Source: an uncultured Pseudodesulfovibrio sp. (GTDB taxonomy: Bacteria > Desulfobacterota > Desulfovibrionia > Desulfovibrionales > Desulfovibrionaceae). Taken from it: 5,020 nucleotides of DNA. Location of the stretch: NCBI GenBank assembly GCA_947259235.1, contig CAMYLL010000225.1:1-5020 (forward strand), read 5' to 3'. The notes beneath the pieces are model-generated. The model did not search any database. It saw nothing but the letters and a program-made list of their open reading frames with translations, and was not told the origin of the DNA. Of this stretch, positions 1-5,020 are shown piece after piece. The position numbers were made by a program, and so were the translations under genes. Position 1 is the stretch's first letter, and the number at the start of each line of letters is the position of its first letter.

Positions 1-2
1 AG

Positions 3-119
3 CGTCACGGCATGCCCGCGCCCCTGGCTGAGTGGTGGCGGATCAAAAACGAGACAATGCGCGACACGGGACCAAGCGCCTATTTCTTTACAGCCCAAGT
101 CAAACCGCGTTACCCATAG
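3..119 (+). CDS. Possible 3' end of an upstream gene, unidentified
   Basis: The frame beginning at base 3 is open from the left edge to a TAG at 117-119 and would encode the last 38 residues of a protein, ending TAQVKPRYP. The composition is protein-like: two adjacent tryptophans, mixed charged residues, and mostly GC-rich third positions in the first half. I do not recognise a family from so short a tail. The stop codon coincides with the start of the long inverted repeat at 119-244, which fits a gene end followed by an intergenic hairpin. The frame is short, and the opposite strand is also open here, so this could be chance. Confidence 0.33.
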   Translation, partial: RHGMPAPLAEWWRIKNETMRDTGPSAYFFTAQVKPRYP

Positions 120-244
120 CAGGCGGGTGCGGGCGGCACGATTGCCGCGTTGCTTCGCTTCGCGCACAGCCTCGCGTACCGGGAGTACGCGTCGGCCGCG
201 CGCGAAGCTTGCGCCTTGCACTCGCACCACCCGCACCCGCCTGC
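119..244. repeat. Long nested imperfect palindrome (copy 1)
   Basis: The outer arms, 119-136 and 227-244, are 18 bases each and complementary with one mismatch. The inner arms, 157-179 and 185-208, start GCTTCGCGC on the left and end GCGCGAAGC on the right, and meet at a perfect 7-bp stem (CGCGTAC/GTACGCG) around the 5-base loop CGGGA. The spacer between outer and inner arms also pairs partly, including a local 6-bp hairpin at 133-148. The whole 126 bases can therefore fold into one long hairpin. It sits directly after the possible upstream stop codon and before the operon. It resembles dispersed extragenic palindromes (REP/BIME-like); it may also act as a terminator or RNA-stabilising element, although no T tract follows it. 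Confidence 0.7.
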
Positions 245-276
245 GGCGTGGGTAGAGCGGGGAGGGCGGTTGTTTT

Positions 277-334
277 GGTTTGCGCGCATCCTCGCGTACC
301 GGGAGTACGCGTCGACCGCGCGCGAAGCGTGCGT
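277..334. repeat. Imperfect palindrome (copy 2, direct repeat of copy 1)
   Basis: Bases 291-334 repeat 171-214 with only two differences in 44 positions, exactly 120 bases downstream and in the same orientation. The arms at about 277-299 and 305-328 again form a hairpin around CGGGA with the same 7-bp perfect core. The outer 18-bp arms of copy 1 are not clearly conserved here, so this copy is the inner module alone or is more degenerate. Bases 335-470 after it hold no gene I can support and no clear -35/-10 pair. They are the leader of the operon, with the promoter either cryptic within them or lying further upstream. Confidence 0.65.
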
Positions 335-470
335 TGTGCGTTCGCGCCATCCGGCCTTGCCTGCATTGGGCGTGGCCCGAAATGGGGCGAAGCGTGTCGC
401 GGGCTTGTGCCAACCTGGTTTTGCAGGGTTTCATCCACTGACCGTACCGAACGAGATTGCGCCGGAAAGC

Positions 471-1817
471 ATGATACAGACCATCATCCTCGAAAATTTC
501 ATGGCCCACGAGCGGACCGAGCTGGAGCTCGGCCCCGGGGTGACGGCGTTGACCGGGGCCAACAACACGGGCAAGTCCGCCATTGTCGAGGCGCTGCGCT
601 GCGTGACCACCAATCCGTCCATGAGCCACTGCATCCGCCACGGTGCCAAGGAGGCGCGGGTCACGGTGATCATGGACGACGGGGCCAAGGTCGTCTGGAT
701 TCGCAAGAAGCGCAGCGCGGGGTACGAGATCACCCTGCCCGGCAGGGACGAGCCCGAGGAACCGTTCTGGAAACTCCAGGGCAAGGTCCCCGACGAGGTG
801 CGCGCCCTGCTCCGGCTCGATCAGGTGGAGCTGGAAACGGGCCGCAGCGTGGACGTGCACGTGGGCAACCAGCGCGAGCCGGTGTTTTTGCTCAACAGGC
901 CGGATTCCGACGCGGCCGCCTTCTTTGCCGCCTCCACCGAGAGCGCCCATCTGCTGGCCATGCAGAACGTGCTCAAGCGGCGGACCGTCGACGCCAAGCG
1001 GCGCGAGCGAGAGCTGGAAGACCGGCTGGCCGGGATAGAGACCCGGCTGGACGGGCTGGCCGAGCTGCCCGCCATCGAACTGCGCATGGAGCGGGCACAG
1101 GAACTGGAATCCACCGCAAGGCGACTGCAAGCCCAAACCCCGCGCCTGGAGGAGCACCTTGCGACCGTCTGCCGTCTGGCTCGAATCCGTGACGCGTGGC
1201 GGCAGTCCGCAACCATCCTCAAGGGCGTCGAGCCTGTGCCGAATCTCAATCGTGTCGAGGGGTTGGACGCGGTCGTCAGGGGGCTGGACAGCCTGTCGCA
1301 GCGGATGAGCGCAGCCCGGGACGCGGGCGCGGCCCTCGCCGGGCTGGGCGCGCCGCCGACCACGGAGGACACGCGGCGGCTGGCCGTGCTCTGCGACGAT
1401 CTGCAAAAAGTCTCCGCCGCCTTGCGGAAGGCTGAGGTGAGAAACGGCGCCATGACAGGGCTGGACGCGCCGCCCGACCGGGAAAACACAACACATCTTT
1501 CTGAACTCATTGATGAACTCATAGCGTTACGCTGTCGCGTCGACCGCCTCTCCCGATGGGAGGAGGTCTTGCGGACGGTTGCGGAACCGCCCGCGCTGGC
1601 CCAGGACACGCGATTGGAGTCCCTGGTTGCGGACATTCGCGGTCTTGCCGCCCGTCGGGCGGCGGGAGAATCCGAGCTGGCCGCCTTGGAGATCGAGTTG
1701 CGGACGGTGAAGGACACCCTGGCCGCGCGCCTTGAGGAGCTGGGCGCATGCCCCACCTGCGGCGCGGAGGTGGACGCGCAGTCATTCCTTGAGCGGAGGC
1801 ATGCCCATGACCGTTGA
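471..1817 (+). CDS. Rad50/SbcC-like ATPase, N-terminal half with arm and terminal zinc-hook motif
   Basis: This 448-residue protein is read as the N-terminal half of a Rad50/SbcC-type (AAA_23) ATPase. It opens MIQTIILENFMAHE, the usual first strand of SMC/RecF/SbcC ATPases, followed by Walker A GANNTGKS at residues 29-36. Gln134 (NQREPVFLL) is the probable Q-loop. A helical arm starts near residue 165; residues 246-401 form four 39-residue repeats, and a last helix leads to CPTC (427-430), the Rad50 zinc-hook motif. The chain ends 18 residues later, with no descending coil, signature motif or Walker B; these are supplied by the genes at 2774 and 3097. ATG 471 is chosen because the family N-terminus begins there and a modest GGAA lies 4 bases upstream. 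The frame stays open back to 150, but that stretch only translates the palindromic repeats. The stop overlaps the next gene by 11 bases. Expected role: ATP-dependent control of a partner nuclease at DNA ends. Confidence 0.88.
   Translation: MIQTIILENFMAHERTELELGPGVTALTGANNTGKSAIVEALRCVTTNPSMSHCIRHGAKEARVTVIMDDGAKVVWIRKKRSAGYEITLPGRDEPEEPFWKLQGKVPDEVRALLRLDQVELETGRSVDVHVGNQREPVFLLNRPDSDAAAFFAASTESAHLLAMQNVLKRRTVDAKRRERELEDRLAGIETRLDGLAELPAIELRMERAQELESTARRLQAQTPRLEEHLATVCRLARIRDAWRQSATILKGVEPVPNLNRVEGLDAVVRGLDSLSQRMSAARDAGAALAGLGAPPTTEDTRRLAVLCDDLQKVSAALRKAEVRNGAMTGLDAPPDRENTTHLSELIDELIALRCRVDRLSRWEEVLRTVAEPPALAQDTRLESLVADIRGLAARRAAGESELAALEIELRTVKDTLAARLEELGACPTCGAEVDAQSFLERRHAHDR
1206..1673 (+). 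repeat. Four tandem 39-residue repeats within the ATPase arm
   Basis: Residues 246-284, 285-323, 324-362 and 363-401 align without gaps at a period of 117 bases. Repeat positions 11-12 are VP, PP, PP and PP; position 20 is always Leu; position 30 is Leu, Val, Leu and Leu. Each unit reads as a turn (for example GLGAPP, GLDAPP) followed by about 28 helical residues. The segment just before (residues 207-245) keeps the two leucines but lacks the prolines and may be a decayed unit. The regular prolines make one uninterrupted coiled coil unlikely and suggest a kinked or folded-back helical array. DNA similarity is clearest at the turns of units 2 and 3, so protein-level conservation dominates. Confidence 0.7.
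1795..1799 (+). promoter_or_regulatory. Shine-Dalgarno site that fixes the nuclease start
   Basis: GGAGG lies 7 bases before ATG 1807 and only 1 base before ATG 1801. The spacing selects 1807 as the start of the metallophosphoesterase. The site lies inside the last codons of the preceding gene, consistent with translational coupling. Confidence 0.7.
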
Positions 1818-2781
1818 CGTGATCCGCGCGCGCGGGCTCTTCCTGGTGGCGGACCCGCATCTGGCCGATGTTTCTCCGGGGCAGCGCCTCGATGGATACC
1901 TTGAGCAGATCATGAGCAAGCTGACGGCGTGCCTGGACCGGGCGCAGGCCCTGGACATGGTCCCGGTGATCCTGGGCGACCTCTTCCACAGGCCCCGCGA
2001 CAATTCCAACAAGATGCTTGTGGAGCTGATCCGCCTCTTTGGCTCGCGCACCGGGTCCCAGCGGGTCCGGGTGCTGGTGGGCAACCACGACAAGTACCAG
2101 TCGCGGTTCACAGAGGACCTGACCATTGCGGTCTTGGAGGCCGCCGGGGCCGTTTCGCTGATGAAAGAGGACGGCCCGCAGTTCATTCTCGAAACCGACG
2201 CCGGGAGAACCCTGGTCGGAGCCAGCCCGGACGGCACGCCCCTGCCGCGGCGCTTCGACCCCGACCCTTCCGACGCGTCGCTTGCCGATCTCGACACAGT
2301 GGTCTGGCTGAGCCATCACAACATCCAGTTCCCGGAGTTCGAGGATCGCGCCTATGCCATACGGGAGCTGCCCGGCATCGACTGGCTCATCAACGGACAC
2401 ATTCACCGGCCCCAGCCCACAGTGCGCATGGGCCAGACCACCTGGGCCAACCCGGGCAACATCACCCGGCTGACCTTTTCCCGCCGGTCATTGGTCCGGG
2501 AGCCTGCCGCGGCCATCTGGACGCCGGGGTGCGAGGAGCTGGAGCGTTGGGTCGTGCCGTTCCTGCCCTTTGACCAGGTCTTCCCGGACCAGGAGTTTCC
2601 GCCCGAGGCGCAGGAGGCGGAGGGCGAATCGAATTTCATCAAGGGACTTGAGCGGCTGGCCTGGAAGCGGACCCACGAGGGCATGGGCCTGCGCCAGTTC
2701 CTGCAGGACAATCTGCCCAGGGAGACCCCGGAGGGGGCGCTCATCTGGGAACTCTACGAGGAGGTCACACACGGTGAATAG
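1807..2781 (+). CDS. Mre11/SbcD-like metallophosphoesterase (nuclease partner)
   Basis: This 324-residue protein carries the full calcineurin-like phosphoesterase motif set in order: DPH (Asp16, His18), GDLFHRP (Asp58, His61), GNHD (residues 92-95), SHHN (169-172) and GHIH (197-200). These residues bind two metal ions, typically Mn2+ in Mre11/SbcD, and cleave phosphodiester bonds. About 120 residues follow the catalytic core; the last 60 or so (FIKGLERLAW onward) look helical and could dock on the ATPase, as the Mre11 C-terminal region does on Rad50. No signal peptide is seen, so it should act in the cytoplasm. ATG 1807 has an ideal GGAGG. The gene overlaps the ATPase N-half by 11 bases and the coiled-coil gene by 8. 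A lone phosphodiesterase is the alternative, but position between two Rad50-type halves favours a DNA nuclease. Confidence 0.88.
   Translation: MTVDVIRARGLFLVADPHLADVSPGQRLDGYLEQIMSKLTACLDRAQALDMVPVILGDLFHRPRDNSNKMLVELIRLFGSRTGSQRVRVLVGNHDKYQSRFTEDLTIAVLEAAGAVSLMKEDGPQFILETDAGRTLVGASPDGTPLPRRFDPDPSDASLADLDTVVWLSHHNIQFPEFEDRAYAIRELPGIDWLINGHIHRPQPTVRMGQTTWANPGNITRLTFSRRSLVREPAAAIWTPGCEELERWVVPFLPFDQVFPDQEFPPEAQEAEGESNFIKGLERLAWKRTHEGMGLRQFLQDNLPRETPEGALIWELYEEVTHGE
2758..2764 (+). promoter_or_regulatory. Shine-Dalgarno site for the coiled-coil gene
   Basis: GAGGAGG lies 9 bases upstream of GTG 2774, inside the end of the nuclease gene. It supports a GTG start; the first in-frame ATG is far downstream, at 2894, within the first helix. 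Confidence 0.65.
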
Positions 2782-3097
2782 CAACCCCAACAAGACAGGG
2801 ACAACCCGGGATGCTCAATTGGAACAGGAGCTTGGAGCACTGCGCCGCCAGTATGAACAACTGCGCGAGAAGCAGGTGCGCACCGAGCAGGACATGGCCA
2901 ACCTGACCAGCCAGCTGGAGGGCCTCAAGGCCCAGGCCCAGGCGGAATACGGAACCAGCGACCCCGATGAACTGCACAAGCTTCTGCAAAGCAAACGCGA
3001 GGAAAACGAGCAGGTTGTGGCCAAGTACCGCGAGCATGTCCAAGATATTCAGGCGGCCCTTGCCGCAGTGGAAAACCGCGTGGAGGGCGAAGGGTAG
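2774..3097 (+). CDS. Small coiled-coil protein, candidate descending arm of the split Rad50
   Basis: This 107-residue, strongly charged protein has no family I can name. After a short polar N-terminus (residues 1-13) it has two heptad-like helices at about 14-57 and 66-103, separated by the turn YGTSDPDEL (59-67). There is no cysteine, catalytic motif, signal peptide or membrane segment. Its place between the nuclease and the ATPase C-half matches where the descending coiled coil would lie in a one-chain Rad50/SbcC, so I infer that it pairs with the arm of the first protein or bridges the two lobes. It starts with GTG, overlaps the nuclease gene by 8 bases, and its stop TAG shares its G with the GTG start of the next gene. 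It could instead be a regulatory subunit; the structural reading is firmer than the role. Confidence 0.75.
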   Translation: MNSNPNKTGTTRDAQLEQELGALRRQYEQLREKQVRTEQDMANLTSQLEGLKAQAQAEYGTSDPDELHKLLQSKREENEQVVAKYREHVQDIQAALAAVENRVEGEG

Positions 3098-3798
3098 TGG
3101 CTGGAGACGGCGTGCGCCGCGAGGCGGTCACGGCCTTTGCCGGAGCGGACTCCGGCCACGGTCTGCCCGATCTGCGTCAGGTGGAGCGTCGGCTCGACCG
3201 ACTCTCGGCCCTGGCCGAGGGGATGCACGCCGAGCACGGCCGCGTGCTGGGCGATCTCGCGGACGTGCGCGACTTCCTGGTCCTCGCTCCCAGCGCCCGC
3301 GACACCCTGGAGGAACTGGCCACGGCCCTGTTCGGCCAGATTCTCGACGAGGTGGAGGCCAACCTGACCCATGCCGTGCGCGAGATACTGGGCCAGGACC
3401 GGGTGGTGGCCACCCGGCGCGAGGTCAAGAGCAACCGGCTCCAGATACACTTCGAGATCCACAACCAGGGCGACGGCGAGCAGGTGGAGGACATCATGTC
3501 CGGCCAGGGCGGCTCGGTCTGCAACATCCTCTCCGTGGGGCTGCGGCTCATCGCCCTGTCCCAGCTCCAGCCGGAAACCCACCGCCCGTTCCTGGTCCTG
3601 GACGAGCAGGACTGCTGGATCAGGCCCGCCCTCATCCCTGGCTTCATGAAGCTCATCGGCGAGATAGCCGACCGCCTGGAACTCCAGCTCCTGGTCATCA
3701 GCCATCATCCCCTGGACCTCTTTGCCGACGTGGCCGGGCGCATCTACGAGCTGCGGCCCGACCGCGAGCGCGGGGCCAGCATCCGGCGCGTCAAGTAA
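3097..3798 (+). CDS. Rad50/SbcC-like ATPase, C-terminal half (signature, Walker B, H-loop)
   Basis: This 233-residue protein is read as the C-terminal lobe of a Rad50/SMC-type ATPase. Residues about 25-60 are helical, with a short stretch that could continue the arm, followed by the beta-rich start of the C-lobe. The ABC signature is the variant SGQGGS (135-140), leading into the helix ILSVGLRLIAL. Walker B is FLVLDE with Asp169 and catalytic Glu170, followed by the unusual D-loop region QDCWI. The H-loop is VISHH (200-204). Walker A is absent, so it should need the gene at 471 to form an active site. In Rad50/SMC dimers the signature of one subunit faces the Walker A of the other, so both halves are required. 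The GTG start overlaps the previous stop as TAGTG, with GGAGGG about 9 bases upstream (3082-3087). This is the last gene of the operon. Confidence 0.87.
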   Translation: MAGDGVRREAVTAFAGADSGHGLPDLRQVERRLDRLSALAEGMHAEHGRVLGDLADVRDFLVLAPSARDTLEELATALFGQILDEVEANLTHAVREILGQDRVVATRREVKSNRLQIHFEIHNQGDGEQVEDIMSGQGGSVCNILSVGLRLIALSQLQPETHRPFLVLDEQDCWIRPALIPGFMKLIGEIADRLELQLLVISHHPLDLFADVAGRIYELRPDRERGASIRRVK

Positions 3799-3910
3799 GG
3801 CGCGTCCTCTGCCGCCGCCGGGGAAGAGCCGTACCTCGGCATGACCAGGGCGTTTTCTATAGCTGTTGAAATCACAAGCGGAAACCGCCATCGGCGGGGT
3901 TGTCAGGTGA

Positions 3911-3950
3911 TGTCGCCTCCGGCGGCCAAAGGGCTGTAGCCCTTTGGAAT
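3911..3950. repeat. Intergenic hairpin of a type common in Desulfovibrio-like genomes
   Basis: The core at 3926-3947 is a perfect 10-bp inverted repeat, CCAAAGGGCT / AGCCCTTTGG, around a 2-base loop, preceded by GCCTCCGGCGG. I recall closely similar CCTCCGGCGGCCAAAGGG hairpins between genes in Desulfovibrio genomes; this is memory, not a search. No T tract follows, so it is not a canonical terminator, though it could protect mRNA 3' ends. The rest of 3799-4035 has a small GC hairpin (3885-3897) and no gene that I can support. Confidence 0.55.
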
Positions 3951-4039
3951 CCCGCTCCCGCCTTTGGCGAAAAATGTCTTGAAAAGAGGGCCTGCTGTCG
4001 ACCGCGCCAACCCGGGAAAATACCGTACCAAGCAAGACG

Positions 4040-4068
4040 CCCCGAAACCGCTATGTTTCGGGGTTTTT
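4040..4068 (+). terminator. Rho-independent terminator of the split-ATPase operon
   Basis: The 9-bp perfect stem CCCCGAAAC (4040-4048) / GTTTCGGGG (4055-4063) has a 6-base loop and is followed at once by TTTTT, with a second T run at 4072-4076. It lies 241 bases after the last stop codon of the operon and points the right way to end its transcript. Confidence 0.85.
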
Positions 4069-4096
4069 GCCTTTTTATCGTTCCGAAACAATAGAC

Positions 4097-4127
4097 AAAA
4101 AAGCTGACGATAACTTATCGTCAGCTT
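4097..4127 (-). terminator. Terminator of ftsX, possibly bidirectional
   Basis: The arms 4101-4113 (AAGCTGACGATAA) and 4115-4127 are exactly complementary, leaving one base between them, so the real loop opens several pairs. Read on the minus strand, the stem is followed by TTTTTT (4102-4097) and a T-rich stretch, 25 bases after the ftsX stop. On the plus strand TTTTT occurs at 4132-4136, so it may also stop read-through from the operon. Confidence 0.82.
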
Positions 4128-4152
4128 CTGCGTTTTTATTGCTCGCGCCCGG

Positions 4153-5020
4153 CTATTTGACGGCGACCCAGCTGCTGGCCATGGCCACCAGGGTCACGCC
4201 TGCGGCCAGCATGACCATCTGGTCAGCGGGCAGGGCGGGTATCTGGATGAGGAAGGGCGGGAAGTTGAGGGCGTCGGCGGCCAGACTGTGGGCGACAGCC
4301 AGCAGGCCGAGACCCGCGCCCGCGCCGGTCAGCCCCTGGATGAACCCGCTGGTGAGCAGGGGCCAGCGGATGTAGGACGGGCTGGCTCCCACAAGGGAGA
4401 GAATCTCGATCTCGTCGGTGCGGGTGAGCAGGGAGAGCTTGATGGTGTTGTGGACCACCAGCGAGATGACCAGGGCGAGGAAGCCGAGGATGGGCCAGAT
4501 CACCACGCGGGTCAGGGTCATCCATCCCTGGGCCAGGTCCGCCCGGAAGGGAGTGTAGTTGACCTTGTCCACGCCGGGAAGGGACTTGAGCCGGGTGAGC
4601 AGCCGGGCGGCCCAGCCCTCGTCCTGGGCAGAGGGCGGCACGGCAAAGGAGGCCAGGGCGGAGTATGGCAGGGGGTTGTCGTCCGCCAGCCAGGAAAAGT
4701 TGCCTGTTTCGCCCAGGCTCCCGGCCAGCTCGACCAGGGCGGCCTCGGGGGTGAAGGGCGTGAAGTCCGCCAGATGGTCCATCGACTTGACGGCGTCCCA
4801 GTCCCTGACCACGGCCTCGGCAGGTTCGCCCTGCTTCCAGTATATCTGGAACTCCACCTGGCCCCGGCTCTTGAGCAGTTCCTGGTTGACCGTGTGCAGG
4901 CCCATGAGGATGAGGCCGGTGAGCAGGGTGACCATGGCCACGGCCACCATGGTCAGCAGTTTGGCCACGGGATGGAGGGTGAAGTCTGCCACGCCGCGCA
5001 GGGTCAGCCGCAGGATGCGT
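4153..5020 (-). CDS. ftsX: Cell division protein FtsX (5' end outside the window)
   Basis: FtsX is the inner-membrane partner of the ATPase FtsE; the complex acts at the division septum and controls peptidoglycan hydrolases in the periplasm. Counting from the in-frame GTG at 4992, four membrane segments are visible at about 11-33, 163-185, 212-236 and 257-276. The region between the first two is the periplasmic domain and includes the characteristic NPLP (106-109) and LPGVDKV. The conserved cytoplasmic stretch DEIEILSLVGAS (193-204), followed by IRWPLL, is diagnostic of FtsX within the FtsX/MacB permease family. The frame continues upstream of that GTG through RILRLTLRG to the window edge, matching the basic N-terminal region of FtsX, so GTG 4992 is not taken as the start and the gene is truncated by the window. 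ftsE would be expected just beyond the right edge. The gene ends in TAG at 4153-4155. Confidence 0.92.
   Translation of the reverse strand, partial: RILRLTLRGVADFTLHPVAKLLTMVAVAMVTLLTGLILMGLHTVNQELLKSRGQVEFQIYWKQGEPAEAVVRDWDAVKSMDHLADFTPFTPEAALVELAGSLGETGNFSWLADDNPLPYSALASFAVPPSAQDEGWAARLLTRLKSLPGVDKVNYTPFRADLAQGWMTLTRVVIWPILGFLALVISLVVHNTIKLSLLTRTDEIEILSLVGASPSYIRWPLLTSGFIQGLTGAGAGLGLLAVAHSLAADALNFPPFLIQIPALPADQMVMLAAGVTLVAMASSWVAVK

Noticed and set aside
157..334. CRISPR-like repeat pair
   Set aside because: Only two copies, both palindromic over about 50 bases, with a 120-base period and no third unit or cas gene.
150..470. N-terminal extension of the ATPase from ATG 150
   Set aside because: The extension only translates the two palindromic repeats and resembles no domain. 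The family N-terminus begins at ATG 471.
395..470. Promoter directly before the operon
   Set aside because: I found no convincing -35/-10 pair and no sigma-54 GG/GC pattern with correct spacing, so none is annotated.
32..1192. Long plus-strand frame of 386 codons
   Set aside because: It overlaps the ATPase in another frame, is rich in Arg, Gly and Ala as expected for an off-frame reading of GC-rich DNA, and has no motif.
821..1756. Minus-strand frame of 311 codons opposite the ATPase
   Set aside because: Serine- and arginine-rich antisense reading with no recognisable domain; the opposite strand carries clear Rad50 motifs.
1740..1817. Frameshift or premature stop truncating a full-length Rad50
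   Set aside because: The missing C-half is more than 1.2 kb away, beyond two other intact genes with their own start sites, so a simple frameshift cannot explain the split.
1519..2406. Minus-strand frame of 295 codons opposite the nuclease
   Set aside because: Antisense of a gene with a complete metallophosphoesterase motif set; the frame itself shows no motif.
3049..4035. Minus-strand frame of 328 codons opposite the C-lobe gene
   Set aside because: It is the antisense shadow of a gene with signature, Walker B and H-loop, and it runs through the intergenic hairpins.
4067..4375. Plus-strand frame of 102 codons across the terminators
   Set aside because: It spans a terminator and the antisense of ftsX and has no protein-like motif or good ribosome binding site.

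Overview
The window is high-GC bacterial DNA, with GC-rich third codon positions in the genes. It holds one tight four-gene operon on the plus strand and the 3' part of ftsX on the minus strand. The FtsX sequence, the base composition and an intergenic hairpin of a type I recall from Desulfovibrio-like genomes suggest a sulfate-reducing deltaproteobacterium (Desulfovibrio/Pseudodesulfovibrio group). That assignment is an inference from general resemblance; no rRNA or marker gene settles it.

Layout. Bases 1-119 may carry the last codons of an upstream plus-strand gene. Bases 119-334 hold two copies of a large imperfect palindrome spaced exactly 120 bases apart, and 335-470 is an untranslated leader in which I see no convincing promoter. 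The operon runs from 471 to 3798 as four overlapping genes. In order they are: a 448-residue protein with a Walker A nucleotide-binding lobe, a helical arm and a terminal CxxC zinc-hook half-site; a 324-residue Mre11/SbcD-type metallophosphoesterase; a 107-residue coiled-coil protein; and a 233-residue protein with an ABC-type signature, Walker B and H-loop. Bases 3799-4035 contain hairpins but no gene. Two hairpin terminators (4040-4068 and 4097-4127) separate the operon from the convergent ftsX, whose 5' end lies beyond the right edge.

How the genes fit together. Rad50/SbcC is normally one chain: N-lobe with Walker A, ascending coiled coil, CxxC hook, descending coiled coil, C-lobe with signature and Walker B. 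Here these parts are spread over three separate genes, and the partner nuclease gene sits between the halves. I interpret the operon as a naturally split Rad50-Mre11-like DNA end-processing complex, probably acting in repair or in defence against foreign DNA. Gene 1 also carries four tandem 39-residue repeats in its arm, which makes a simple long coiled coil unlikely. The split architecture is the most interesting content of the window. FtsX is an unrelated core cell-division gene.
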